This document shows, piece by piece, positions 10,228 through 20,148 of a stretch of DNA of 64,000 nucleotides. The number at the start of each line of letters is the position of its first letter. Position 1 is the first letter of the stretch. The notes under the pieces were generated by a model. It saw nothing but the letters and a program-made list of their open reading frames with translations. It was not told the DNA's origin and did no database searches. The stretch lies in contig JAHFWL010000434.1 of NCBI GenBank assembly GCA_021292165.1, forward strand, positions 310,001-374,000, given 5' to 3'. The translations under genes and the position numbers were made by a program. Source of the DNA: Shinisaurus crocodilurus (Eukaryota; Chordata; Lepidosauria; Squamata; Shinisauridae).

Positions 10228-10700
10228 TAAATGTGCTTATTTGCCAGTATTTATAAACTGCTTACATGTAAAAGATTTCAAAGCAGTGCACACAATCCAT
10301 AGGAACATAAAAATAAAGACCGATACGTAGAACATATTGTATCTACATGAGATGTGGGCTACACCTAAACACAGAAGACTTCCCTAAACAGATGGGTCTT
10401 CAAGAGCCACTGAAAAATAAAAAGCATTGGCACATGTCTAATGCCAGGGGGAAGTTGATTCCGCATGGTGGGCGCTGCTACTCTAAAGGCCCTGCTCCGA
10501 ACAGTTACAAAACGGAGCTTAGAACTATGCCGCACCACTGAGAGGGCCACAAGGATCGAATGGGTCTATAGGGAGAAGGCAGTCTCTCAGGTAACCAGGT
10601 CCCAAATTGTTTAGGGCTTGATATGCTAACAACAGCACCTTAAATTTGGCTTGGTAGCAAATAGGCAGCCAGTGCAGTTCTCTCTGCTATGGTCTCATGG
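10228..10700 (-). mobile_element. L2-type LINE 3' end with ORF remains
   Basis: The minus frame at 10365-10550 reads SRAFRVAAPTMRNQLPPG then LLKTHLFRE, an L2-like ORF2 C-terminus. The 3' tail lies toward 10228 (AAACTGCTTACATG). A poly-G run precedes it (10180-10193). No RT domain is left. Confidence 0.8.
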
Positions 10701-10761
10701 GTTGCCTCCCCTCCCTTGGCCACAGCTTGTTTTTTAAAAAAATATCATGCAGCTACTAAGG

Positions 10762-10858
10762 GCGTGCGCAATCCTATGCATGTTTAGATTTAGGTTCCCA
10801 TGCTATGCTGGGAGTTGTAGACTTTTCCCGTCTAAACATGCATAGGATTGCACCCTAA
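10762..10858. mobile_element. Palindromic MITE, GCAATCCTATGCA family
   Basis: It begins GGGCGTGCGCAATCCTATG and ends ATAGGATTGCACCC, with a shortened centre. TAA lies at both edges (CTAA before, TAAC after), consistent with a 3-bp TAA target. Confidence 0.75.
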
Positions 10859-10907
10859 CTGTGTAATTACCATCATGACTCTTTTGGCTAATTTGCTTCC
10901 TTTGGCT

Positions 10908-10998
10908 TCTAACAATCCTATCCTGCTTACTCAGAAGTAAAGCCCACTGAGTTCAATGTGGCCTGCTCCCCAAGTAAGCATGCATAGGACTGCAACTT
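10908..10998. repeat. Foldback repeat, AGTAAGTCCCACTG family
   Basis: It contains CTTACTCAGAAGTAAAGCCC, ACTGAGTTCAATGTGG and AGTAAGCATGCATAGGACTG in the order of the family. Confidence 0.7.
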
Positions 10999-11010
10999 AC
11001 ATCTTCTGTC

Positions 11011-11745
11011 CTGTCCCACTAGTTCACTCCACACAACTTAGATGCAAGTAGGTCTTTATTGCCCAAATCCGTATCAGTAAGTCCACAAGCTAAACACCAA
11101 TACAGAAAGTACGCCGAGGTCAGGACGCTCTGAGGTTCGTCGGGAAGGAGAGTAAGGTGCCAGAGTCCAGAGTCACAGTCCAAAGTCGTAGCCGCCAGGA
11201 GATCAGATTGAGGGAGTCAAGGAGTGCAGAAGCTTTGCCTGGAAACAGAGTCATTGCTTTCCACACGGAGCGTAGGACCAGGCAAGAATATAAACCCTGA
11301 CCCAGCCTCACTGTCAGTCAGATCCCGTTCCCGGATCCTGGCACGGGTATCTAGCCAGGAGTTGCTTGCTACACCTCCTTCGGTTCACGTGCCTAGCAGC
11401 CAGGCATTTCTCCCGGCGTCCTTGGGAGGGCGGCATCCCTGAAGGGCCCTCCTCCTCCCCCGAGTCCTCCTGACAGGCCAAGGCCGGTGGCTGCAGCTGG
11501 GAATCAGCAAGTGGCCCTCCCTGCTCCTGTTGCTGAGGGGAAGGAGGCCTGTCCAAGGTCGACTGGCCTGGGCTGGAATCAGCCACAGCTGGGCACCCTT
11601 CTCCCTGCACCCGCTCATCTTCGCTGACTCAGAGCTGGCTCCGGAGCAAGACCCCACATCTTGTGACCGCCAGTAAGGGAGGGGTGGGGGGCGACAGAGG
11701 AGGATCTGATGGGTCTTTGTCAGGGGAACGTGTTCCCAAGACAGC
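11011..11745 (-). mobile_element. Probable solo LTR (gypsy-like), minus strand
   Basis: On the minus strand the segment would start TGTCTTGGGAACACG and end near TAGTGGGACA. It holds a TATA-like word (GGTTTATATTC, near 11290) and a polyadenylation signal in CAATAAAGACCTAC (near 11055) in the right order for U3-R-U5. No internal retroelement genes flank it. I could not see a matching 5-bp duplication, partly because a SINE starts at the right edge, so boundaries are approximate. Three overlapping GC-rich frames here (11314-11856) are judged non-coding. Confidence 0.55.
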
Positions 11746-12300
11746 CAGTGTGGTGTAGTGCTTATAGTGGGGAAACCCAGTTCTAGTCGCCACTTGGCCA
11801 TGAAGCTCACTGGATGACTTTAGGACAGTCACCCAGTTTGCATGTAACAGCAGCAAATCGTGGGTTAATTAACCCACAATTTGCCATGGCATGTGCCACA
11901 GCCATTTTGAATATTCAACCCCCAATTGAGGGCTGCTACGTGACATCTGAAGCTGGACACTGTTGGTTAATCATGAGTTGACCAACCTACAGTTAACCTA
12001 CAATTGGTAGTTAGGTTGACTGTGGGTTGTATAACCTACGATTAATCTATAGTGTCCGGGTTCGGATGTCACGTAGCAACCCTAATCGGGGGTTGAATAT
12101 TTAAAAAGACTGCAGAATACGTAAAACATGGGTTAATTAATTGCCACTGATATGTGTGAACAGCCCACTGACCCTCACACTAATCTACCTCGCAGGATTG
12201 TTGTGAGGATAAAATGAAGAAGAGAGGAGGAGGATCGTGTAAGCTGCCTTGGGTTCCTTGCAGGGAAAAAGATGGGATATAAATACAGTAAAAAAGTAAA
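11744..12300 (+). mobile_element. MIR/CORE-like SINE interrupted by a foldback
   Basis: Head and first half are at 11744-11830 (GCCAGTGTGGTGTAGTG to TAGGACAGTCAC). The second half resumes at about 12166 (CACTGACCCTCACACTAATC, GGATTGTTGTGAGGAT) and ends in an A-rich tail. The split point lies in the CORE-like CAGTCACTGA word, so the inserted segment is younger. Confidence 0.85.
11831..12165. mobile_element. Foldback element inserted in a SINE
   Basis: About 110 bp of each side is complementary: GGTTAATTAACCCAC, ATATTCAACCCCC and CTACGTGACATC on the left pair with GATGTCACGTAGC, GGGGGTTGAATAT and GGGTTAATTAATTG on the right. The ends and the GGTTGAC / GTTAACC words link it to the GGGTTC foldbacks near 20.1, 27.4 and 33.9 kb. 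Only a short (CAC) target duplication is visible. Confidence 0.75.
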
Positions 12301-12337
12301 ACAAATATTTATACTGGAGGTAGGCTTGATGTTTTAA

Positions 12338-12466
12338 GGCGCAATCCTATGCATGTTTAGACAGAAAAAAAGACCTACAACTCCCAGCAGCTATGCTGGC
12401 TGGGGCATGCTGGGAGTTGTAGGTCTTTTTTCTGTCTAAACATGCATAGGATTGTGCCTTTAAAGT
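12338..12466. mobile_element. Palindromic MITE, GCAATCCTATGCA family
   Basis: GGCGCAATCCTATGCATG and CATGCATAGGATTGTGCC are inverted ends. The arms run through AGACAGAAAAAAAGACC / GGTCTTTTTTCTGTCT to the CTCCCAGCA centre. Flanking TTTTAA and TTTAAA suit a TTAA or TAA target. Confidence 0.85.
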
Positions 12467-12479
12467 ATGATGGCACAGG

Positions 12480-12592
12480 GCAGTCCTTACCATCGCCTAC
12501 GTAAAACCCTGGTCTAAAGGTGTGCGTCTGTATTACACATTCCTGGCAGATTTGCCCCGGCAGTGACTGTAATTGCTTTCTTTTCGTTAAGG

Positions 12593-12635
<43 letters not shown>

Positions 12636-13250
12636 CTTTTGGGGAATGGATGGAAAAAGGAGATAGCGCCGGGCTGCCTGTGGCCTGTTCTCCACCTGTT
12701 GTTATTTTGGTCTGGCCCAATCAACCTGCTAGCCAGGCTGGAGCCATCGACCATCTGGAAAAACTGCACTGTTTATAAAACTGACATGGAGCGGCACCCC
12801 GGGGCCCTGACCTCCCACAGAAATCTGGAAATGATTAAAATGGCCCTGGCTGTCTTCGCTGCCGAGAGCTTCATGCTGAGAACAGCCCACCATGGACATT
12901 TGGAGTTCTCATTAGCAAAAAGCTGGAAATGTAACCAGTTTCCGTGTAATGCCCTCCCTCCCTGCCTCCGCCGCTGCCTCCCGCCACCCGGCCCGCCATT
13001 GTCTGTTCTCCCGGAGTCCCAAAGGCAGAACACGAGCCTCAAACAAAGTGCTACACAAGAAGACAAATCCGAGCCTCAAGCCGCCCCGTCGGAAATCGAA
13101 TATAAGGCCGTCCTGTGAAAGCAGGTTGCCGATCCAGCAGCCACAGTCGGATGAATGAAAACTGTAACGGGGATTGTCTTGCACAAGGGAGCTGCTTTCA
13201 AGTCACATAAAATTGTTGCTAGTGCTAAATTACTTTGTTAGGAAGTCAAG
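12480..13250. other. Low-repeat island, possible conserved non-coding DNA
   Basis: Apart from a (GA)n run, I find no repeat family. Composition is balanced and includes ATGATTAAAATGGCC and CCAATCAACCTGCTAG. A 159-codon plus-strand frame (12639-13118) starts next to the microsatellite and resembles no family I know. I treat it as chance. Confidence 0.3.
12597..12633. repeat. (GA)n microsatellite
   Basis: About 18 uninterrupted GA units. Confidence 0.97.
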
Positions 13251-13351
13251 CTGTGCGTAGGGGCTGAGACGTGGAGAATACACTCGCAGGATGCCCGTAC
13301 ATTTTGTGTGCGTGCCTGCATTTTTATATGGTATGTAAAGAAATCTTACAT

Positions 13352-13430
13352 GGCAATCCCATTCATATTTACTCAGATATAAGCCCCGCTGAGTTCATTT
13401 GGATTTACTCCCAGGAAAATGTATATAGCA
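13352..13430. repeat. Foldback repeat fragment, AGTAAGTCCCACTG family
   Basis: GCAATCCCATTCATATTTAC, CCCCGCTGAGTTCATTTGG and TTTACTCCCAGGAAAAT follow the family order, with decay. Confidence 0.5.
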
Positions 13431-13559
13431 AGGATTAATTAAAAATTAATTAGTTTAATTTTTAAATCAATCAAAAGGTTTTGAGCTGATTGTTCAGATG
13501 AAGTGACTAAAATTTAAATACACTGGAGTCTTATTTTTAGGGACAAACCCCTAATTAGC

Positions 13560-13562
<3 letters not shown>

Positions 13563-13608
<46 letters not shown>
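13563..13608. repeat. (ATG)n microsatellite
   Basis: About 15 perfect units. Open frames across it are simple methionine or isoleucine runs and are not genes. Confidence 0.97.
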
Positions 13609-13613
<5 letters not shown>

Positions 13614-13830
13614 CTGCGAAGGGAGGGGAAGATTTCTTAGTGACATCACAGATGCCAGCCAATCAGTGCTGTGTAAAACCAGTTCCTGCTGCAAAGTGGC
13701 AGAACTGCTTTCCTCTGAGCTCAGTCCTGGAGAGAAGATTGTATGTCTGACCAAAGCACTGTGAGTGCTCTTCCGCAGTAGCTTGACTGCTGTTTTTAGG
13801 TACATCGGTATGCATCTTTAGTAGTTTACT

Positions 13831-13877
13831 CGAAGAAGAAGAAGAAGAAGAAGAAGAAGAAGAAGAAGAAGAAGAAG
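13831..13877. repeat. (GAA)n microsatellite
   Basis: About 15 perfect GAA units, only 222 bp downstream of the ATG array. The minus frame is a serine run, which is an artefact. Confidence 0.97.
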
Positions 13878-14220
13878 ACCCTAAGTAGCACCAAAATGTC
13901 ATTTTTAAAGTATAGGACATGTTAATGTGTGATTACGACAATGTGAATTTTGAGCCGGCCATTTTACCATAGAAGGAAACACAGGGTGGCTTCACATCAT
14001 AATCTCTAAATTAAAAGGTTTGTAAAAAATAAAGATAGCAGGAAAGGGAGAATCCCAGGTAACTGGTCCCTTCATTGGGAAGCCTTCCCCAACCTGGTAC
14101 CCTCCAGATGCATTTCATTTAATTTAATCATGTGTGTGTCCCCCGCCTGCTTTTCTTCATCAAAGGTGGACCCAAAACAGCTTACAGAAATAAAAGCAGG
14201 TAGAAGAGCAAATACAGGCC

Positions 14221-14390
14221 TGTGGCTCACGCTGGCTCAGCTTGTCTGAGCGTGGAAAGCTAAGCAGGGTCAGGCCTGGTTATTACTTGGATGGGAGACC
14301 CCTCCTCTAGTTTCCTGCATTGAGCAGGGGGTTGGACACGATGGCCTTGTAGGCCTCTTCCAACTCTATGATCCATGAAATCATGATCCT
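14221..14390 (+). mobile_element. 5S-rRNA-derived SINE with CR1 3' tail
   Basis: Bases 14231-14300 follow the 5S rRNA gene through its internal promoter: GGAAAGCTAAGCAGGGTC (box A region), GGCCTGGTTATTACTTGG and ATGGGAGACC (box C). The 5S part then stops and a CR1 tail follows (TTCCTGCATTGAGCAGGG, GACACGATGGCCTTGTAGG, TCCAACTCTATGAT). The 5' part of 5S is weak or missing. A second copy is at 60762. Not a functional 5S gene, because its 3' third is replaced. Confidence 0.92.
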
Positions 14391-14711
14391 AAAGGCAAAG
14401 AACCAAATACAAAAACACAGTCACAAAATCCAAAGGCAGCAAAGACCAGTTCAGCTCTCCAGCTTGAGAATGGATCTTTCTAAACAGTAGTCCGCATGCC
14501 CAAATCTGGCCAAATGTTTGGTTTTTTTCCTGTTTCTTCCCCCACCCCCTGCTTTTTACGACTGAACCTGATCAAGAGTTTTGGAGACCCAAAAGCTTCC
14601 ATGTTTTTGTGGAATTTTGGCTGGTCCTCCTGAAGGTATTGCCCAACTGTGGATTTCGGATTTATTTTTGTTTTTAAAGACCTAGCCTTCAGCAGAGGGG
14701 ATTTATCAGAA

Positions 14712-14880
14712 AACGTGAAAATATTTTATTTACTTATTCACTTATTTCAAATATTTGTAACCTGCTTTTCCACTAAAGGTCTCCCAGGTGGCTAACAAAC
14801 AAGGCCTACAAAAAAATAAAGTGAAATCCTCCATCATATAAAAACATGTCACCACATTGAACACAAAACCTCCCTATAAA
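14712..14880 (-). mobile_element. L2-like LINE 3' end fragment
   Basis: TTTATTTACTTATTCACTTA followed by AACCTGCTTTTCCACTAAAG resembles the inverse of the L2-type tails here. No ORF remains. Confidence 0.5.
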
Positions 14881-15048
14881 TCAGCCATGGGGAGCCTCTT
14901 CTAGCTAGAGGGCTGAATTCAAATTTGGAGAAGCTGGGGGGGGGGAGTGCATTCCAGTGGTGGAATGACTCCAAAGGCAAGGGGGGGCAGGATAAAGGCA
15001 AAAGGAGTGGGGCCAGAAATACAGAAAATGCTAGCATATTGTAGTTTT

Positions 15049-15101
15049 AAGGGCACAATCCTATGCATGCATGGACAGAAAAGAAGTCCTACAGCGGTAC
15101 T
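15049..15101. mobile_element. Left arm of a GCAATCCTATGCA palindromic MITE
   Basis: GGGCACAATCCTATGCATGC through AAGAAGTCCTACAG is the left arm. The right edge survives only as GTGCCC before TTAA (15806-15814). TTAA lies at both edges. Most of the right arm has been replaced by a CR1 3' end. Confidence 0.7.
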
Positions 15102-15806
15102 TGGTTCAAGAATACTACAAGCGAGAAGGATCTTGGAATTGTTGTAGATCACAAGCTGAATATGAGCCAGCAATGTGATGTGGCTGCAAAAAAGGCAAGT
15201 GCTATTTTGGGCCGCATTAATAGAAGTATAGCTTCCAAATCGCGGGAAGTACTGGTTCCCCTCTACTCAGCACTGTTTAGGCCTCATCTTGAGTACTGCG
15301 TCCGGTTCTGGGCACCATACTTTAAGAAGGATGCAGACAAACTTGAAAGAGTTCAGAGGAGGGCAACAAAGACGATTAAGGGACTGGAAACAAAGCCCTA
15401 TGAGGAGAGACTGAAAGAACTGGGCATGTTTAGCCTTCAGAAGAGAAGACTGAAGGGAGATATGATAGCACTCTTCAAGTACTTGAAAGCTGGTCACACA
15501 GAGGAGGGCCAGGATCTCTTCTCGATCATCCCAGATGGCAGGACACGGAATAACGGGCTCAAGTTACAGGAAGCCAGGTTCCGCCTGGACATCAGGGAAA
15601 ATTTCCTGACTGTTAGAGCAATACGCCAATGGAACCAATTAGCTAGGGAGGCAGTGGGCTCTCCAATACTGGAGGCATTCAAGGTGCAGCTGGACAGCCA
15701 TCTTTCAGGGATGCTTTGACTTGGGTTCCTGCATTGAGCAGGGGCTTGGACTCGATGGCCTTATAGGCCCCTTCCAACTCTACTATTGTATGATTCTATG
15801 ACTGTG
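15102..15806 (+). mobile_element. CR1-type LINE 3' end, long open frame after the RT
   Basis: The open frame 15063-15719 (218 codons, about 203 from CR1) encodes the region downstream of the reverse transcriptase: VAAKKASAILGRINRSI, PHLEYCVRFWAPYFKKD, RVQRRATKTIKGLE, EERLKELGMFSLQKRRLKGD and QWNQLAREAVGSP. It has no stop to the natural end at TGA 15717. A short 3' UTR follows with a TTCCTGCATTGAGCAGGGGC tail and terminal GATTCTATG. The RT and endonuclease are absent, so it is 5'-truncated and cannot move alone. The intact frame suggests a young copy. Its tail closely matches the 5S SINE tail. Confidence 0.93.
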
Positions 15807-15839
15807 CCCTTAAAGCTCTTTTGGCCAGTAACTAGGCCT

Positions 15840-16800
15840 TAGGAGAAGCATTTCAACTTTTTAGAATGGGGTAGAAGCTATACAAAAATCAAGTGATAGC
15901 TGGTTGGGGGAAAGGGGGTGGGGCCATCTGGGGAACCCCGGAGCTCCAGATTGGGCCCCCTAGAGGGCCATATTTGGCCCCTGGTCCTGAAGTTCCCCAC
16001 CCCTGCTGTAAATGCTAAATAGCAGCAAAATCTGCTATAGTAACAGAAACAAGAGAGAAAGCAGCCAGTAGGGCAAAACAGTGCTCCAAGTGGGGTGGCA
16101 TGGGGCAGGATGCCACTCCATTCCTTTTCAACTGGCTTGAAACTGAGCATGGTCTCATTGGAAATTAAACCAACCCACTATCTTTTCCCCCCTCCCACAT
16201 CTAGCCCTGGGACAATCTGCAAGGCAAGGGGGAAGCCACCTCGGCCTGGCTTCTAGTAGTCAAAATGGAAAGATTATGGGTGTCTCTACATGAGGAGTTT
16301 AACCCTCTTTACTTTACTGAGGCTGCTTCTTCCGTTTTCATTGCAGGAGGAAAAGTGTGTCCTTCACACAAGGCTCCCCCCCCCCCCCGGGTTTGTATTT
16401 CTCTGCCTTTCTATATATTCTATTAACCAACCACAAGGCGGCACAGTGGTATAACTGCAGTATAGCACGATTGCGACTTTACATGAGGCTTTCATTCCGG
16501 TTTGTTTGGTCTGAAATTTAATACCTGACTTTCCCCCCTCTCAACCCTACCCCCGCCCCGCCCCCGCCCCACAAAAATGGCTGGAAAACACGGGAGAGGC
16601 CCTGGAGGATGACGCCGTCCTGAAAAGGCCCCGCCGCAAACCTCCATGAGTGATTGACCACGAGCGCACGATAAATGCCTCGTGTAGAGGAGCCCGATGG
16701 TGAACATCCCCAGGAAGGGGAGCTCCACAGCTTCGGCACCACTGCAAAGAAAGCCCTGCCTGTGCTAGAGCCGGATTATTGCCCATTGTACGCATGGAGT
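15840..16800. other. Unassigned DNA, GC-rich patch
   Basis: About 15900-16010 (GGGCCATATTTGGCCCC) resembles MITE ends but no duplication is clear. A C-run is at 16377-16389. About 16500-16740 is GC-rich, with overlapping minus-strand frames that lack family features. No gene is called. Confidence 0.3.
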
Positions 16801-16807
16801 TGCTCCA

Positions 16808-17200
16808 TTTTATCTTTACCACAGCCCTGAGATAGGTTAGGCTAGCCTGAGAAACAGACCCAAGCTCACCTAGTGAGCTGCATAGTTGCAGAAGGATTTG
16901 ACCCTGGGTCTCCTAGTTCAAGTCTGGCCCCTATATCAGGGAGCCAGTGTGGTGTGGTTAGGGTGTTGGACTGGGACGCAGGAGATACGGGTTCTAGTCC
17001 CCACTCGGCCATGAAACTCCCTGGGTAACTTTGGGCCAGTCACTGACTTTAAGCCTAGCTTACCTCACAGGGTTGTTGTTAGGATAAAATGGTGAGGAGG
17101 AGAACTATGTAAGCCCCTTGGGCTCCTTGCAAGAGGAAAAAAAGTGGAATATAAATGTAATTAATAAATAAATGCATGCACTCCACCACACTGGCTCCCT
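16808..17200 (-). mobile_element. Reverse MIR/CORE-like SINE split by a forward SINE
   Basis: Bases 16808-16935 read on the minus strand as SINE body and head. The missing 5' end reappears at 17173-17200 (ACTCCACCACACTGGCTCCC). A forward SINE of the same family occupies the gap. Confidence 0.8.
16936..17172 (+). mobile_element. MIR/CORE-like SINE nested in an opposite copy
   Basis: Complete head (GCCAGTGTGGTGTGG), B-box-like GGGTTCTAGTCCCC, body and AATAAATAAATG tail. It sits inside the older reverse copy 16808-17200. Confidence 0.92.
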
Positions 17201-17389
17201 TTCTGCCATTCGGTCCACCGCACTGCCATGCTCTCTCAAGGGCTTTCATTCTCCTTCTTTGTTTCTATTTTTTTAGCGCTCGGGGTCCTGTCACATCCTA
17301 AATGATCTCCCTGGAAGCCGCCCCCCCCTCCACAGCCCTCGCACACACATGCATCCTGCCCGGTATAAGGCCAACGCTGCCAGATCACA

Positions 17390-17650
17390 AATGCAAGCCA
17401 CATTGGATCGTCCTGACCCTAGCATAGCCAGGGGTGAACGTTTGGCCATTTGGCCAATTTACAGGTCTTTTGAGCCTGGGAGGCAGCATTTTAATTAAGG
17501 ATATGTAGCTAATGAATTATCCGTGACTCAGAGGTGCCTGAGGAAAACCATGAAATCAACCTGCGTTCAGTTTACAAGCTGTCGGGCAAAAGATCTGCCA
17601 GGAAACAGACCTTGCGTGCCTCGCGAAGTCTTCTACTCAGAGCAACAGTG
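17390..17650. other. Possible conserved non-coding element
   Basis: This is unique, repeat-free DNA with a run of AT-rich words (GCATTTTAATTAAGG, GCTAATGAATTATCC) next to GTGACTCAG. These resemble homeodomain and AP-1-like sites. There is no open frame of note. Comparison with other genomes is required. Confidence 0.3.
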
Positions 17651-17951
17651 TGTGCTTATATGGAGCTTGGGTAGGTACTAGGTAGACATACTATGGTTTA
17701 TGGCCCAGCGGCCAGCAGCAAGGCCACATTACTCCACACACAGTTGTTGCTGGGAATGGAATCTTGGGAAGAGCCGAGCCATGCAGGACATTCTCCGGAG
17801 AGCTGAAGGGAGCTGCTCTCAGTTGAGGCAGCCCTACCATAAGGCTGCCTCGGGGACAGAGTTGGGGTTCCACTAAGGATGGCAGAGTGAGAGGCAGAAA
17901 TATCAGGCCTGGAGCAACACAAAGCAGGAAATACTTCAGCACGGGCTATGC

Positions 17952-18086
17952 CAGTGTTCTCCAACCTTGGGTCCCCAGATGTTCTTGGCCTACAACTCCC
18001 AGCATGCCCCAGCCAGCTACGCTGGCTGCGGCATGCTGGGAGTTGTAGGCCAAAAACATCTGGGGACCCAAGGTTGGAGAACACTG
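17952..18086. mobile_element. Palindromic hAT MITE, 135 bp
   Basis: Same family and length as 1737-1871, with a few arm mismatches (GATGTTCTTGG against CCAAAAACATC; GGCTGCGGCATG). The 8-bp duplications GGCTATGC at 17944-17951 and 18087-18094 are perfect. Confidence 0.95.
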
Positions 18087-18481
18087 GGCTATGCACTCGC
18101 ATAGCTCCTATTCATTTGAGTTGGGCTTGCACAGAGGTGGCGTCAGGGGGCGGCCCACTAGGCTGCAGCCCCAAAGATTTCATTTGAATCTCGGGGAGGC
18201 CATCTACCAGTACCCCACCACCCTGCTGCCCGGGGGCACTTGCTGAAATAAAGGCACAGGGGCCCGGATTATCTCTGCTGCACATGATCCCCCTGGACTA
18301 GCTGGCTGTTTGCCTACATGTGGTTCCCCTCATGCTGCCCCCCCCTTGAATCTTTCTGCCTGAGGTTTTTTTCTGAAATCAAATGCCCTCCTCTCCCCTG
18401 TCTATACATCCCTTTTTACAAATAGGGGTGTCCTTAGGAGATAGGTTCCTTAAATGATACACACAGAGAGGGACTTTAGAG

Positions 18482-18621
18482 CAGGGCTCTCCAACCTTCC
18501 TTGGGTCCCCAGATGGTGCTGGACTACAGCTCCCAGAATCCCTTGCCATTAGCCATGCTGGCTGGGCATGCTGGGAGCTGTAGGCCAGCAACATCTGGGG
18601 ACCCAAGGTTGGAGAGCCCTG
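18482..18621. mobile_element. Palindromic hAT MITE, diverged subfamily, 140 bp
   Basis: Ends CAGGGCTCTCCAACC and its inverse. Centre CAGCTCCCAGAATCC / GCATGCTGGGAGCTG. Perfect 8-bp duplications CTTTAGAG at 18474-18481 and 18622-18629. Confidence 0.95.
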
Positions 18622-18711
18622 CTTTAGAGCATATGTAAATTAGCTTATGCAAATTTGTACATTTTTTTGGTCCTGAGCCCCGGATCTTTTTGGTACCTAG
18701 CACTGCCACTG

Positions 18712-19347
18712 GTGGCCAGGTGTCCCACATTACAGAGGACAGTCCCCTGTTTGAAGGACTGTCCAGTCCAAGTCCAGTTTAAAGATAAAGAAGCATAAGA
18801 ACGGAGAGTACAGGTCTGTCCCAAACAGCAGACTGAGCTGGCGCACGGTTCATAGTCTTCCCCACCATGCTGAGATGTATTGTGTTTCTATTTAAAGTAT
18901 AGTAATTATTTCTAAATTTGCATCCCCCCTTTTAGGTAATGTGTAAGTGGCCACTAAGGTGGCCACTTATTCAGTGCCCAAAAAAGAAGGAAAACATCAC
19001 CACAAGGGGGGGGGGGGGAGAAGAGGGCACCGATTTGCATAACATTTGCATATGCTAATTTATGTGTATAGATGCACATTTAGAAAGAATGAGCATAGTT
19101 TAAACTTAAATATAATGCATCTCACCATAGTGGAGAACACTGACCAGGTGACCTGTGTGGCTGCTCAGTCTGCTATGGGCAATATCTAGGACCAGCTCTC
19201 CCGTCTTATGGTTCTTTGTCTTTTAACCAGGCTTGACCTACAGAGCCATACAAATAGAGGACACCTTCAAACAGACAACTATCCTCTGACAACTCTTCAA
19301 ATATAGGACTGTCCTCTGTAAAGTAGGACACCTGGCCAGCCACACTA
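18712..19347. mobile_element. Large foldback, GGTGGCCAGGTGTCC family
   Basis: The left half (18712-18958) and right half (18959-19347) are inverted copies: GGCCAGGTGTCCCAC against GTAGGACACCTGGCC, GAGGACAGTCC against GGACTGTCCTC, and TGAGATGTATTG against AATGCATCTCACC. The centre is a perfect short palindrome, AAGTGGCCAC followed by GTGGCCACTT (about 18947-18970). A G-run has expanded on the right. Related half copies lie at 22.98, 33.69, 34.77 and 62.56 kb. The superfamily is unknown to me. Confidence 0.8.
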
Positions 19348-19381
19348 TGCAGAGTAACTTCCTTTTGCATTGTACCTAAGC

Positions 19382-19748
19382 TAAGAACATAAGAAGAGCC
19401 ATGCTGGATCAGGTCAAGGGTCCATCTAATCCAGCATGTTCATGTAGTGGCAAACAAGCTGCCTGTGGGAAACCCACAAGTAGGACATGAGTACAAAAGC
19501 ACCTTCTCACCCATGTTCCCCACAACTGGTGTACAAAGGCATCCTGCCTCTTTTCCTGAAAGTAGCATATAGCCATCAGGACTAGTAGCCACCGATAGCC
19601 TTCTCCTCCATGAATTTGTCCAATCCCCTTTTAAAGCCATCCAAATTGGTGGCCATCACTACATCTTGTGGAAGTGAAATTCCATAGTTTAACTATGCAC
19701 TGTGTGAAGAAGTCCTTCCTTTTGTCTGTCCTGAAGCTCCCACCAATC
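19382..19748 (-). mobile_element. CR1-type LINE 3' end
   Basis: It starts AAGAACATAAGAAGAGCC (inverse of the CR1 terminus). It continues through CCATCTAATCCAGCATG and TTTGTCCAATCCCCTTTT to GAAGAAGTCCTTCC. The coding end is present but frame-broken. Confidence 0.9.
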
Positions 19749-20148
19749 AAGTTAAGGAGTGCGTGAGTGTATGTGACTGTGTGTGTGCAGGGGGGAAGTG
19801 CCATTTGGATGTTCACCTCAAGCAGAGGGCCTCTGTGGATGGTTCCAGCTGCTCAGCCCCACTCCCATGCCTCAGAGGTCCTTATTGGGCACTGCTGCCT
19901 CCTGGGCATTGGCTGCAGGGTGACACCAGGATGGACCAAGGACGAGGGATGGAAATGCCCCCTAAATAACCCTGGTGTGATATGGATACCCTGCTTTATT
20001 TCTGTTCCTAATATTAGACTTGAGTTTGATTGTATGGTGAGAATCGTAGTCGCTTTGAGAGGTCCTCGGGGCAATTAAAGCAAGATATCAATATTCTATA
20101 TAAATCAATACATATTAGGCCTTGTTTACAGGCAGCAGAAAGCCAAGA

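Noticed and set aside
11314..11856. Overlapping frames of 75-141 codons
   Set aside because: They lie within the probable LTR and adjoining SINE and have no domains.
12639..13118. 159-codon frame in the low-repeat island
   Set aside because: No family signature, starts next to a (GA)n run, and overlaps similar-sized antisense frames.
13561..13920. Methionine, isoleucine and serine run proteins
   Set aside because: Direct translation of ATG and GAA microsatellites.
14231..14300. Functional 5S rRNA gene
   Set aside because: Similarity stops after box C and a CR1 tail replaces the 3' third, so it is a SINE.
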